Below, one piece after another: positions 24,143-37,500 of a stretch of 64,000 nt of DNA. The notes under the pieces are model-generated. The model searched no databases and was not told the origin of the DNA. It saw nothing but the letters and a program-made list of their open reading frames with translations. Origin of the DNA: Viscum album. Lineage: Eukaryota > Streptophyta > Magnoliopsida > Santalales > Viscaceae. The number at the start of each line of letters is the position of its first letter. Within the stretch, counting starts at the first letter, position 1. A program made the position numbers and the translations under genes. Location of the stretch: NCBI GenBank assembly GCA_963277665.1, contig OY728159.1, forward strand, positions 1,019,049,343 to 1,019,113,342, given 5' to 3'.

Positions 24143-26782
24143 TGTAACGACCAAAACTTTTATTAATGTAAATTCCTCTTGATCTAATTATATGTGTTAT
24201 TATGTAAAATGGTTCTGTAAAACATATGAAATTCCTTAGTTTTATGTTTCTGGATTTCAAAATACCATTAATAATTGTTAAGGTTTCTATTATAGTCTTT
24301 GAACAGTGATCACTTGATTAGTATAAATATAGGGATTTAACAAATCCAATTTACTCAGACAAAGGAAGTGATGGCCTCATCTAGTAGAATTGCTTCGTAC
24401 AAAGCCCATTTTTCAGAGCCTAGAAATGAGGTGGCATCACTAGTATTTTCTCTTGAACAAGCCCAAGTTTAGATTCAACACTTTAATCTTGAATGAAACC
24501 ACCTACGGGAGAAGTGGATGTCAATAGTGATTACCACCCGAGCGATGTAATTCGAGCCACCCTAAGAGTCTGTCACCATCTCACACCTTACCATTATGTC
24601 TTATGTTGGTGTTATAAGGAGTTATGTAACAAGACCCTAGAAATATAATTATGTTCATTATTTTTTTATAGAATAAATAATATACATTAATTTTATTGTT
24701 GTTACTTTGTAAATTATTTCTAAAGAACAAATAGTATTTTTAGTTAATATTCAATTTAGAAATATATTTTTATGAATTAATTGATTTTTGAATTAAATAA
24801 TATTTTAATAAAATATTATTACTAAATTAATTTTTATTAAATATAAATAATCATATAATTTTTATGAATACAATTGTAATTTTTATTAAGGTTTGAAATC
24901 TGTTTTTGTCAAAACCCGTGAATTTTTTATAAATGTTAGTTTTTATTTTAAAATAAAAAATTAAAATATTTTGAAAATTATTTAGATAAAATTAATATTT
25001 TTTTTTAAATCATGACATTGAAATTATCCAATGGTGAATTTTTCATAATTTTTCGAGACAGTCAAATTTTTTGGTAAAAATTAAATACCATTTAAATATA
25101 TAATGTGATTTTTTCCAACATAATGACCCAATAGTGATGTAATAAAATACTATAAAAGGAAATTTATTTCAATATATGTTTTAATTTTAAAATAATGTGA
25201 TTTTAGGTTAGTTTTATTTATTTTACAAAGCCTTAGTGGACCCTCCATGACTAATAAAACATTTTAACATTTTAAAATGATTTCCTTGAGAGTGTGTCTC
25301 ACCTCCACTTAATCAAGCCTAATATTTTAATAAGTTAGGCCATTGGAATTATAAAATAATTTTTTCCACTACATGTAGGAAAAAACCATGGGCAAAAACT
25401 ATGGGATGGTATGTGGTTTTGATTAGCTTAATATGTGGTGTCCAAAACCTAAGTAATAAAGAATTCGATATCATTTCCTATATAAACTCACTCAATATCG
25501 CATTATTATTCACTCAAACCATTTTTATCTATAACAACCCATTTCCTCCCCTCTATATAATCCTCCCATGTTTTCCCAAGCTCCAAATAATACTCTCTAA
25601 ATCCTCTCTCAATCCATTGGGAACACACTTCTAAGTAAAATATTTCTTCCTCTCTCATTTTTGTCCAAGTTACTTTATGTTTATATACCCTTGTATTTTC
25701 AAATAAAAATGTTTGGGTATGATTTATCACTTCCCAAATAATTCCATCCTTATGTTTTAATTATGATATACCTTCATCTCTCTCATTAATTCCTCCCATA
25801 TACACTCGTTACCATGTCGAAATTCTGTAAGGAATTTCTCTCTTCTCATTTACATTTAAGAAATTATTTTATATTATGCATCTAAATTCCATTACATATG
25901 TTGGTACATGTATATATATGATCCCACCATACTTTCCATTTCATTTAAATATTATTAGATACTTCTTTATCTATCATCAACCATTTTTCATAATTATTAT
26001 GTCACGTTGTTATGCTGCTAAAATTGCACCGTGATTTTCCAAGCCAAAGTCATTGTGTAGTGAATACCATGCCCATTTCTATATCAAGGGAATTTACCTT
26101 TACACACATTTAATTGTTTATTACATAGTTTCATGTATTTATTTCAGATTCCTTTATCATTTAACAAATTATTTTTTTGAATTATTCCATATTTTATGAT
26201 CCATGTGGCACACTTATGCATGAAATTAAATGATTAAGAAGGGTGTTCCCTAATAGCACTCCAATGCATTGGGTAGGGACAAGTATCATGATACGTCTAG
26301 TGAAATGAGGGTTTAATCATGATAATTCAAGTTCAATTAGGTTTTACTCATGATCCATGAGAAATTATCCTTTTCTCATGCTAATATCATGTTAAATGTT
26401 GTTGCCACATTTCCATGTTCTGATAATCATGCTATATCATGTCTTTATGTTCATGTTTCTCTTATCCTCCTTTGATATTCCTATTTCCTAACATGTATTG
26501 TATTCTTCATTTTATTCATTGTATACTCCCTTAATAGGCTTTATATCTAACCTTTTTCACATTCATTTCCTCATGTTATCTCATGAAATGTTAGGTACGA
26601 GGGAATGTTGTGGTCATGTAAAGGAAGTTTTCAATAAAGATGTTGTATTTTTATGTATTAAGTTGTCCTGTAATGTCCCTAATTTTCCAAGACACTAGAC
26701 CTATCAATCCTAAGAGTTTTATTAAGTTAATTTTATGTAATAAATCATGTTTAAGTGTGTAATAAATATCTGGGTTGTTATA
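24143..26782 (+). repeat. Element C 3' LTR (longer copy, mosaic start)
   Basis: Begins TGTAACGACC right after the polypurine tract and ends GTTGTTATA. From 25057 to the end it matches the 5' LTR (17391-19112). The first 904 bp after the opening ten bases have no partner there. Within that part a second LTR-like start, TGTAACAAGACCC, occurs at 24625, and just before it GGTGTTATA resembles an LTR end. It holds the palindrome CCAATGCATTGG at 26261-26272. Confidence 0.82.
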
Positions 26783-29700
26783 AGATCAACATTGAGTCAA
26801 CTCAACCCTTTCATTTTTTCCTCCTTCTAATAGACTCTTTCATTGATCATAAGGATATCAGCATCATCAAAAGGAGGAGGTGGATCATATATGACCTTAA
26901 TTTTATTCTTCTCTCTACTAGATATTTACTAAGGAGTTAGTGTGAGATTGATCAACAGAGCACCCAAATGTAGGGTGATTGTTTGGTTTTGGGTAGTCAC
27001 ATAATCATTCTCACTATGGATCGCATTCCAGGTGGATCCATACTCTCCTTTCTCTTCTACATTTTCATTATTTTCTATTTCATCTGAAATATTAACATCC
27101 ATGATGTTTACCGATACATAACACATCATGAGAATCATACAGGCTACTAAATGGTAGGAGAGAATTTTGCATCCAATGTGGGATCACACTCTTCCTTTAT
27201 AGGATCCTATTCGAGCTTCTTGGTGAAGAGTGACTTAGAGGGTACCTCAATATAGCCTGTTCGTATTCCTCCCTTCTAGGGGAAGTGGATTGTGAGATGG
27301 GGCGAGCTGGGAGACCATACTTCTTATTGTACTACATAGATCGTAAAATATTGATTTCCTTTGAGGGGTGGTTGAGGTAAAAATTTCCCCAACCCTTCAA
27401 GATAGGTTTGATCCTATTCTCTTATTGTTTTTCCTCATGAAAAGTTAATCAACTATGGGGGGGAATTTTGTGTCAAAAATTCCCCCATCCCTATATGATG
27501 GGACTAAATCCATACTATGGTGGATTCTACTACTATTTTCTATTTCTTTATCTCATGTATCCATATTTGAGCATTATTCATATAAAATTACGAGTCTACA
27601 GGTGAACTATTTTTTTCCAAGAATATTAGTAGTGATATGTGATTATCTTCCCTTATGTGAGAGTCCTATATAATGTTCTTGGTTACCAAGTTCAAGAGTT
27701 TTTTTATGGATTTCCCTCATCAAGATAGACACTTTTGAGACTTATTTAAGGTTGATTCCTATTGAGTGTGTCATATTTACTAAGAAATGATTTTTCATAA
27801 TAGCCTCCCTAGAGTAATGACATTACAGAATTTCATTTCTAGTGGGTTCTACGGAATAGTTTGGGTTCTGAAATTAAAATCTCTATGTTACCCCCCATCA
27901 CTGGATATGAATGAAAGGTGGGATGTCGACAATTAGATGACGCAATTCATGAAACACTTTTAGATGTGCTAGTTGAATATCTTTTCATTATTTCTCTAAT
28001 AACGGTCTTTATGCAGACATAAAGGCTTCTAATATGATTTTACAATGATACAATTACAATATTTTCTTATGGTTTTCATGCCCATCATAATGAAATAATT
28101 TCTCTTTCATGTGGAAGATATTTTTCAAGATATTGATATTGATTTTTTGTATGAATCCTTCTGAAAATGCCTTTGGAATATTGAACTAAGAAATGGATGA
28201 GGGAAAAATTGATGGTTATGTCATTCCTAGTCTATTTTATTCTCACAATAAAAATATCCTTTTGTTCTTATATAAGATACTAATCTACTTTATCTGCCAA
28301 ACATGGGTGCTTCTTGACTATTTTCTCACAAGTAGTGGGACTAGTAGGGGTCTCGTTGGTATGTGGATGGTTTAGGGGTGGATCAAAGGATGAAAAATGT
28401 CTCAGGTTATCGTCTATTTAAGAAAGGATGTATATTGTTATTGATAAGGTATCTAACATGTCTAGCCCTATCTTTCCAAGAACCTTCAAGTATGATGGAT
28501 TTCTTATATTTGGTTGGGAAAAGGTAGGTCCTTCTTTTCGGCCTAATATGTTACTTTGGAGAGGACCTTCGTAGAGAATTTCATCATGGAGATAAAATAC
28601 CTCACAAATATATTTCTAACTCTTGGGATAATTTATGAAACATATACCATGGGGAGGACATTCATATTATACGAAAGTAAGGGGAGGACCTTCTTATAGA
28701 AATAAGATGTATGTGGTGAGGACCATCTTAGTGAGTTCCATAATGGTGAGGATTAGCAACACAACTCAATTTATTTATGTGGGGAGAATTTCTCTAGATT
28801 ATACCCTTTAGAAAAACTTTAGGGTTGAAAACAACAAGGGGAATATCTTCTTTTTGAAATAAGATGTCATTGTGGGGAGGAACTTCACAACGAGTTCCAT
28901 CATCATGAGGACTGTCGTCATAGATCGATGTCCAACCCCATAGAGAATTTTTGTATTTTATAACCTGGAAAATACCTTTAAGGTGGATGACAGGAAGGAA
29001 ATGAAATTGTTTTTGTTTTATCTTCTGGCTCTAAGGAGGGTTACTGTGATGCTCATCAGAAAATAAACTCTCATGATTGATCATTTTCTGGCCATGAAGG
29101 AAGCATTCTTGGTCAATGATCTAAGGAAGGACTCTAGTTCTTATTGTGAAAATTTTGGGGGGGCACTTTAGTAACTACTAATACCACTTTAGTAATTTGT
29201 TAATGGATCACCAGGATCTTGATCCACTAGTGATAGATGTTTGATGGCCTCAAGAACTCTAGTTTCAAATAGAGTAGATTTGTTACTCTTCTCTTTATTT
29301 TCTAGTTTCCTTTGGCATAATTTCTTTTTAGGAACTCTCTTACAATGCACTAGGTAATCTTGGGGTAAGTTAAAACCTTTATATACTGGTTCATGTTCAT
29401 GTGTCTCTCATGGTGCTTTCGAGATATTCTGGTAAGATTATGGAATCTGGACAAGGATGTATTCCTTCCCTATATGTGTCAATGAAATGGAATGGTGTCC
29501 CCTAGTTGGAATGGGTATTTTTCTTCAATATTGTTTTCCATTTATCATGTAATATTTTCATCGACCCTTCTGGACATGATCATAAATTCTTGTTTACTCT
29601 TGAGTGACCACCCCATTTTGTAAATGGGTCACCCCAAATGAGGAGGTGGGGTTGTGTGAATAACTCATTATTATCTTCATAGATGTGATTACATCTTGTA

Positions 29701-30470
29701 ACGTCTATAGGATGTGGTAAGGGATTGATTTCTAACCCTCCATAATTGTTAATATGTGTTAAGAAATGTCCTTGGTAGGAACCAAAATATATTCCCATTC
29801 TGGTGTTAGGCCTGGAATATGTACCATCTATGGTTCTCCATTCCTTTCGGTAATTACTAATAGTTCTCCTATGTGGGGAACAGGTAAGAGTCTAAATCAT
29901 ACATAAAACTTGGATAATCTAACTACATTCTCCAATTTCCACTATATTTGATTGGAAGGCATAATATGCATCCAAAAAAATTTGGATCTTCTCATAGTTT
30001 TTCATCGTATTTGATTGAATTTCTTTATATGACTTAGTATTAATTTTCATATGTTCATTGTTTATCATCATATTTGACTGGAATTCTTCATATTTATGAT
30101 ATAGGATTTGAAACATCTAAATTTATTTTGTATCTTTATATTGGAGTTCATATTTGTGAGTTGGGATTTTTAGTTTCTTGTCTTCCATAGTATTTGACTA
30201 ATGGGATTCATTTAAATTCATATAGATTTCCATCAACCTATAACTTTACACCCTATTTTCATGATGGGCTTGATGTGATCTTACTAGAATTTTCATCTGG
30301 TCATAGTTCACCATCATAATTGAATGATGAGATTAATATTTGTGAGTAGGAACATATGTCTTCCCATGTAGAGTCACTATATTTGCATGGGCTTCTTTAG
30401 CCAGAATGATAATGATGACCTATTCTTGATTGTCTAATCTTCACCCTTTTCAAGATTTATTAGGGACCTG
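26783..30470 (-). other. Probable upstream part of element A, heavily decayed
   Basis: This follows element A's gag on the far side of element C, so by position it should hold the A leader and extra ORF. Minus-strand ORFs are short: 26929-27138 (acidic), 29580-29798, and 29919-30116, which is rich in Asn, Glu and Lys with an FQSN motif appearing twice. None matches the ORF upstream of gag in element E closely enough to name. GGGGAGGACCTTC-like boxes recur between 28550 and 28930. A run of 8 G occurs at about 29158. No primer site or LTR edge of A could be placed. Confidence 0.4.
28550..28935. repeat. Degenerate repeats with GGGGAGGACCTTC-like core
   Basis: At least six variants of GTGGGGAGGACCTTCAT or similar are spaced irregularly by about 30 to 95 bases. 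A similar GTGGGG-type array with a 36-bp step lies at 42830-43020. Array borders are not sharp. Confidence 0.5.
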
Positions 30471-31434
30471 TGTAACATCCTTGACCCGGAATCCACTAAA
30501 CTGATGCTCTGAGCTGGGTGTGGTTACATTATCTTAAGTGCGAATCCCCATACACCAAAGGTTGTCGACAAGCAGCGGGGGTCCAAAAGGTAAATTGAGG
30601 AGACCATACCCCTTTTTATCAGAGTAAACCACAATAGAAGATAAAAAAATAGAGGAATAATAACCAATAAAACAAGATCATGCATAAACCACTATTCCCC
30701 AAAATGAGTACAACTATGTCCAATAGTGATTATTCCATGTCATTCTACAAGTGCAAAAATGAACAAAAACCCCAAAATGAAGAAAAATTGAAAAATTCCC
30801 AAAATGGTCCAGACACTAAGTCCAGGACCTCCTCCACGTACACCCATGCCAACCCAACTCCCTAGTAAGAGACTTTACTGTTACCCTAACATACAAACAT
30901 GAAGTCTGTTTTGGTACCCAATGGCGGCCCAAGAAGGGTGTGAGTACAACACAGTAGGCCACCACCAATGGTATCTTCAAAATATCTGGTATAAATAATT
31001 GTGCCTGAAAAATGTAAAAGAATAATAAATGACCAAGAAAAGATTAATTTCCCTTAACCTATTTAGATCCATTACCAACATTTATTACCATTTCCTTATC
31101 TTACCATTTCATCTCATTTTCCATTTCATACCATTTCCAACGCATTTATCATGGGTTCATCAAACACAATAAGTTACATGGGTGTAAAGTACACAATCAC
31201 ATGCATGAGTAAAAACACAATGTTTTCCTATCTCACTAGGACTAACTACCTCATGTCAACCATATCCTCACCTCGAAGCCTCAGTCTGGGTGGATGAAAC
31301 CATTGGGGGAATAGAGCCTCAATCCTCTTCCCTAACCAATGCATTAGGGGTGGATTTTAGAGCCTCAGTCTAACTCGACCTGTGGGCATAGAACCTCAAG
31401 TCAATACCCCACTCTACCAATCCATGTGCACATG

Positions 31435-31477
<43 letters not shown>

Positions 31478-32865
31478 TCAACCATTCACACAAAATCCCA
31501 ACCATTTCCCAAGGCAATCATAATCCTAACAATAACATGAGAGTTAATACCATGACTTATCCCATTAACACAATTACCACATTTCACATCATTTATCCAT
31601 TTAGCCAAATTCTCTTTTATTAAACTTATCTCACTAAGAATTAATTCATTATGCCTATATCACTAGGCTTCGTTCATTATTCCTAAATCATTAGGATTAA
31701 TTAACAGGTTCATAATCCATCCCATTATGGTATTTAATCATTTCTACATATTAACCCATTTAGTCATTCGTCATTCTCATGTGTCAATCCATTTTCACAT
31801 CCCAACACCATTAAAAATTCATCTCTCATAACTGTGTTCAACCCATATAAACCACTTCTGTGTTAACCCAATATATTTTGGTTATTATTAATCCTAGGTG
31901 AATCACCTAGCTTTTAACCAACATAATAAATCATGTAAACATGTTTATCAAGGTCTCTAAATAAATACACAACAATCTCACTTTTGCTTCACAAATCCCT
32001 AGGTCTGGGTAAGTCAGCACACCCCATGGTGGCCCTAGATTAGAATCATCACCCTCGATGAATCCCATGGGGATCATGAGGGTTTCCATTTACCTTTTTA
32101 ATAAACATTTTACCAAAACATTTTAGGGTGATCAAAACATACCAAGAGACAGCCAAGAACAAAACCACACATGCACAAATCCACAAATAAACCATGGTAT
32201 ATAACTTTTAGACCGACTACATTGATTTTTTAGTGAACTCACTCTTAATCAAGGCTTTATATTCCACTTCACCCAACCCTTTAAGCTTCATCCTTGATAT
32301 CACCCAAGGAGTAGGGTTTTAGAGCTTCGTAAAGAGTTAAGAAGAAGATAAAAAACCCTAAACTCAAAAGAGAAGTAAGGATGGGATTAGCCATAACATG
32401 AGCTTTGATCTGCAACCAATGAAACTAAAAATGCCTTATAAATGAAGTAGATTGTTATATTGGAGCTATTGGGAGATTTGGTTAGTTACTAATGTAAATA
32501 GGGTTGAATGGGGAGGAAATCCCCAGTTGGGAATTTAAATCTCGAAGGGGAAATTTTGTAATTTTACTAAAAGTTTCTAGGCCACACTGTTTACCTACAC
32601 GGTTTAGAAAACTGTGCAGATGCCACTATCGAAATTCCCACTTCTTTCATGGTTTCCCTAGTCAGTCTGCATGGTTATCACTAACCATTCATAGACCATG
32701 AAACCTACCTAAAAAACACCTTTTTTCTCTTTTTTCGTGTTCCGAACCCTCGAAACACCCCTGAGCCTCCACAAGTACTTGGGTAAGAACTTGAATAAAC
32801 AAAATAAAGGGCTTATATTGAAATGTAAGTATAACATAACTTGTGGAGAAATATAATATCTTACA
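30471..32865 (-). repeat. Element D 3' LTR
   Basis: In plus orientation it begins TGTAACATCCTTGACCCGGA and ends ATCTTACA, and is clearly the partner of 38242-40624. It includes an AT microsatellite (about 31437-31474), the near-palindrome CCAATGCATTAG (31336-31347) and GAGCCTCA boxes around it. A 65-codon ORF at 31426 merely reads through the AT repeat. Confidence 0.92.
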
Positions 32866-32880
32866 ACCATCCCACCTTAT
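32866..32880 (-). other. Element D polypurine tract
   Basis: On the minus strand ATAAGGTGGGATGGT precedes the LTR start TGTAAGAT. It is purine-rich and placed as expected. Confidence 0.8.
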
Positions 32881-32889
32881 AACAACTCA

Positions 32890-34520
32890 TCCTAGAGTTG
32901 AGCTCCCAAGATTCATTGCACTTATAAGGAAAAGTGATTGGGCCACTGATCCTGCAAATCTGATTCATGCTCCCATGTTTCTTCTTGAACATTCCCATGC
33001 TGCCATATTACTCACACTAATGGAACAAACTTTCCCTAGAATACTTTCTCACTACGGTCTAGTACACAAATTGGATGCTTCTCAAAGGATGCATCAGCCT
33101 CAAGCTCAACATTCACAACATCAACCACGTGAGTTGGATCAAGGTGGTACCGCCAAAGATATGAAACATGAAAAACATCATGCATCCTTCTATACTGTTT
33201 TAGAAGATCCAATAAATTTTCCACAGGCCCAATCCTCCCCATAATCTCAAATGGCCACACATACTTGGGCACCAACTTTCCCTACATCCAAATCCATCAG
33301 TGACCCAACCTTGGCGACACTCGAAGGAACACACTATCACCCACCTCGAACTCTAGAGGTTTATGCCTCTGATCTGCATACGAATTCTTCCAACTCTAAG
33401 TAGTTTCCATATATTTCTAAATAAAATCAAATTTCCCTGAAGTCTCTTGTATGATACTCATCCCCAACAACTCATATTCACCGGCCCCCAACCAACACAG
33501 TAGAGATCTTCACTGACTCCCATAAAGAACCTCAAATGGTTCCATCTAAACCGTAGCTTGAAAACTATTTTTATAGAAAAATTAAACAAGCGATAGGTGC
33601 TTCTCCCAAGAGCCACCAAATTTCAAGACAAAATCCCTCAAAATTTCTTCCAATAGTTGTATTGTACGCTCTGACTAATCGTCCATTTGTGGGTGGAAAT
33701 CCGTACTCAAAAGAACATGTGTACCAAGCACCTTATGCAACCCTTTCCAGAAGTGCGATGTGAAATTTGGATCATGATCCAAAACTGTAGTTCGTATTTC
33801 ACTATGTCACCCTACTATTTTCCAAACATACAACTCACCCAATTGATCAACTATGTATGTCTCCTGAATCGTTAATAAATTATCCACTTTCCTTAGCCAA
33901 TCCACAACTACCCAAATTGAATCATTCTTCTGTGGTGTCCTCAGAAGTCCCACCACAAAATACACCATCCCACTTCCATTCTGGAATGGGCAATGGATGT
34001 AATAAACCACATAGGCATTGAGGCTCAGCCTTCTTCTGTTGACAGGTAAGGCACTATTCCAGAAAGCCTGCAACTTCCTTTTTCATTCCCGGTCAGAAAA
34101 AATTCCTACAGAGATCATGATACATCTTGGTCAAACTAGGATGAACTTCCCATTTTGATGCATGGAACTCATGCATCAACTCGTCTTGAATTCATACCGT
34201 CACAACCACACAACCATGAACACAAACAACCCTTTCCACACCGACGAACCAACTAGAAGGTGGCTTCCAACCTTTATGTCTTTCGTTCATGGCCAAACAT
34301 TCAGGATCTTCGAGATGAATTTCTCTAAATCAACTCAAATGTGTCAACTCAACCACCACAAATGCGAGATTCCCTTGACCATTTTCATCTCATACTTCCG
34401 GGTGCATCTCTGTGAACAAATCCATCACCTTCCACTTGGTGATGGAGACCTAAAACACCTAGTTTTGAGCCTTCCTTATCAAAGCATATGCGACACTATT
34501 CCTTTTCCCTGATGAATATA
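32890..34520 (-). pseudogene. Element D integrase and chromodomain
   Basis: Read on the minus strand from about 34500 down. The core has NDSIWVVVDWLRK (about 33930), LDHDPNFTSHFWKGL (second Asp, about 33775) and SERTIQLLEEILRD (third catalytic Glu, about 33670). The GPY/F-like module KYVWPFEIMGRIGPV lies at about 33225-33265. After it come MHDVFHVSYLWRYHLDPTHV and a chromodomain-type end, CVLDRSEKVF, with a stop and then VPLV..IW. DDE residues are largely preserved even though the frame is broken. The opposite-strand ORFs at 32843-33244 and 34162-34512 are shadows of this region. Confidence 0.88.
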
Positions 34521-34529
34521 CCATCACAA

Positions 34530-35060
34530 AGTCAAAAGACTATAGATACTCAACCCATATTTGCTTCTGAAGAATCAAATCTTGCTGCAAAAAGATATAC
34601 ATTAGTCTCATGTGATCGATATATAGCGTGAACCATTCCCCCAACAAGTAGTGCCTCCAACACATTAAGGAATACACTAGTGCACCCAACTCAAGACCAT
34701 GAGTGAGATAATTCCATTCATGGGGTCTCAATTACCTCGAACCATAATCCACAACCCACTCATCTTTCTTTAACACAGCCCCAAGCCTGGTACCAGATGC
34801 ATCACAAAATTGGACATACTTCCTACCTGGCTCAGGTAAGATCAAGATCGGTGTGGTCATCAATCATTTTTTCAACTATTGAAAGGAATTCTCACAAGAC
34901 TTAGACCACTCAAACCTAATTACATTCTTGTTCAAGCCTAAAAGTGGTGCTACCAAGAGATATAAATCCTATATGAACATCTGGTAATCCCTAGCCAAAC
35001 CCAGAAAACTCCAAAAATCTGAAACACTCTTAGGCCGCTCCCAAGACACGACAGTCTACA
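34530..35060 (-). pseudogene. Element D RNase H
   Basis: KYVQFCDASGTRLGAVLKKD (about 34765-34825) is the typical Ty3/gypsy RNase H start, with its first Asp preserved. RPHEWNYLTHGLELGALVYS and WRHYLLGEWFTLYIDH (about 34600-34730) follow. Stops after DYGSR and elsewhere break it. It continues directly from the RT connection domain. Confidence 0.87.
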
Positions 35061-35890
35061 CTTTCTCTAGATCCACTGACAAAAATTTCCCAATGATTAT
35101 GTGACCCAAAAAATGCACTTCTCCGATCCATAACTGACACTTTGATAGCTTGGCGTATAGCCGATGCTCTCTTAGTGTACTCAGAATGATGTGAAGATGT
35201 TGGGCATGATGGTCATGAGTTTTCGAGTATACCACGATGTCATCAACTAAGAAAACCACAAATTGATCAAGATAAGGATGAAAGATTTGATTACTCAATG
35301 CTATGAACATCGTAGGTGCATTGGTCAAGCCAAAAGGCATCACCACAAACTCAAACAACTCATACCAACTCTTAAAATTTGTTTTTGGTATGTCAGAAGG
35401 CCTTACCCTCAATTGGTGACAACCCGGACTCAGATCAATCTTAGAAAACACTGATTCAACCCTCATTTGGTCAATCAAGTCATGAATTCTAGGAAGATGG
35501 TACTAATTTTTCATCGTCATCTGATTTAACTTCTAATAATCAACACACATCCTTAATGACTTTTCATTCTTCTTTGCCAAAAGAACAGGTGATCCCCAAG
35601 GAGACATTCTAGGACGTATGAACCCCTTACGCTCCAACTACAAATGTTGAACCCTTAACTCTTGGAATTATTCTGGTGCCATTCGATATGGAGGAATAGA
35701 AATTGGCTCTACTCCTGGCATCAACTCAATCGTGAACCCAACATCGCTCTCGGGTGGCAACCCCATGAAATCATCAAGAAACACATCCTGAAACAGATCC
35801 ACTAATGGAGGTAAGAAATATTGGTCCCCTCTTTCATTATCAAGCACAATACAATCTACTTGAGTCATGAGCCTACCCAACTACCAATCA
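35056..35890 (-). pseudogene. pol: Element D reverse transcriptase
   Basis: The upstream linker reads [20 protein letters not shown] (about 35740-35800). The RT blocks are then [34 protein letters not shown] and FEFVVMPFGLTNAPTMF, with the catalytic box LVDD (35239-35250) followed by IVVYSKT. FLGHIIIGKFLSVDLEKV closes the open stretch at 35056. A run of 140 codons (35478-35056) is uninterrupted. The first box residue is Leu in place of Tyr or Phe, but both Asp residues of the metal site are present. Stops upstream still make the whole inactive. Confidence 0.9.
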
Positions 35891-36420
35891 AATGGTCTCG
35901 CATGACCTTCTAGAACAACCTTCTCCCCACGATAGACATATGCATCACCCTCAAGTGACTTGAATGATATCCTATGATGGTAACAGTCTATGTGTTCCCA
36001 ATACAACACCAACCAGTACATACCCTAGATCAAGTCAAATCTGGATATCTTGAGAACAAAAAAGTCCCACAAGAAACAATACCCACCAACATCTAGAGCA
36101 CATACCTTACATTTCCAGATATCTTCATTTTTCACCCCCAATGGAGTGTCAGTCGACATAACCCCACACACACTCTATGAAGGAAAACAAAATGCTAGCA
36201 CATGTTGGGCACAAACAAAAGGGTGTGTGGAACCAGTGCCAAACAATGCACTAGCAAACATAGAAGTAACAAGGATCATACCTCGAACAGTCAATGGCCC
36301 AGCCACACCATCACCGAGTGCAGACTGAACTACATGAAGTTGACCTACCCGTCTACCATGGGCTCCAACCTATGTGACTTGCACTACACTACCTTGCTGA
36401 CGTGGGTGATCCTACCCCAG
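35891..36420 (-). pseudogene. Element D protease
   Basis: VRGMILVTSMFASALF followed by GTGSTHPF (about 36205-36285, minus) is the aspartic protease region. Relatives have D-S-G at the active site; this copy has G-T-G, so the catalytic Asp is lost. DVGGYCFLWDFFVLKI follows. Position between gag and RT fits. Confidence 0.78.
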
Positions 36421-36479
36421 AGTTCCATGCCCACTACCACTGCTAGTTTGACAAGTGGAGCTCCAACTGCCTAACTAAT

Positions 36480-37500
36480 ATAGAGTAAATGATACCTTTC
36501 CTCCACTTGGAATCTACTTGTCACCAACATTCATGCTCACCTAATGAGGGTTCCTATAGAACCTATTCACATGTCCCAATCTTCCACTCTATTGGCACTC
36601 AACTAGAGGTCAAAGACACTGGCCATGTGTGTGCCCCAGCCTTCCGTACTGATAGTAGAACACAAGATCACCACCCTGAGAGGTTGTCCCTCTCTTTTGA
36701 CCACCTTTCACACTTCCACTCTACTAAAAACTTCCAAAGTGATTATTTCGTCCCTCAGAAGATGAACCACTTGTCTTCCTAGCTGGAATGACAAGACCAC
36801 CACCCGAAGCTCCCTGAAGGTTCCCTTCTGAGATTAGCGCTTGATCCACCACCTCTGTAAACCTCTCCAAGAGAAAGATATTCACCAGAGACCTGATCTT
36901 GTGTCTCATCCCATCCTAGAAATGCCTCTTAACTACTGTCTCATCCCCAGCCAATGTTGGAACAATGCATCGTAGGTTAGTGAAGAAGCCAGCATAATCA
37001 ATCACAAACATCAGTCCCTGAGTCGGGCTCATGAACTCTACAACCCACTCTTGCCTCAATGTCTCTAGGTAAAAGTGCTCTAGAAACTTTTCCTAGAAAT
37101 ATTTCCACAACATCCCCTCATCCTGTTCAGTCTGATCCAGGTTGTCCCACCATCACTTTTCCTGGCCCCACAACATATATGATGCCATCATGACTCACTT
37201 CTCATCACGAGTCTCCAGATGATCAAGTATTATCTAGAAAAACTCTATCTATAACTCTACTACCTCTGTCCCACCCTCTTAGGTAAAGCTCGGACGGTGC
37301 TGCAGCTGAAACTCTATAGTCATCTTGAATATACATGGTGCAAACTTCCCTAAATCCCAGTCCATTATACGCATAAAACGATCCATGTTCTCTTAGAACT
37401 GATCTTATTTAATTTCCTGGACCACTGCATTATCTTGTTTTTCTACTGGAGGATCTTTCTAAGAAACATCCTCTTTTTTTCCAACCGGCTCCTGACGTCA
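36480..37500 (-). pseudogene. gag: Element D gag
   Basis: The retrotransposon gag domain reads MMASYMLWGQE, then FLEHFYLETLRQEW and FMSPTQGLMFVIDYAGFFTN (about 37000-37080), then RHKIRSLVNIFLLERFTEVV (about 36850-36910). The zinc knuckle at about 36611-36655 reads YYQYGRLGHTHGQC: both N-terminal Cys codons of the C-x2-C-x4-H-x4-C pattern have become Tyr. Stops occur about every 30-60 codons. Confidence 0.84.

Larger units (their letters stand above)
17381..26782 (+). mobile_element. Element C: Tekay/Del-like chromovirus, full length but decayed
   Basis: A 9.4 kb Ty3/gypsy element on the plus strand in the order LTR, PBS, gag, protease, RT, RNase H, integrase, chromodomain, polypurine tract, LTR. 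The target-site duplication is AGCTC (17376-17380) and AGATC (26783-26787), 4 of 5 bases alike. The chromodomain-type C-terminus and the initiator-Met PBS place it with the chromoviruses, nearest Tekay/Del by sequence feel. All coding parts have stops. It lies in element A, just upstream of that element's gag. Confidence 0.9.

Noticed and set aside
31426..31623. ORF starting with a Tyr-Ile repeat
   Set aside because: Translation of an AT microsatellite inside the element D LTR.
32843..33244. 133-codon plus-strand ORF
   Set aside because: It is the reverse shadow of element D's integrase end and chromodomain, which read sensibly on the minus strand.
34162..34512. 116-codon plus-strand ORF
   Set aside because: Opposite strand of element D integrase; no motif of its own.
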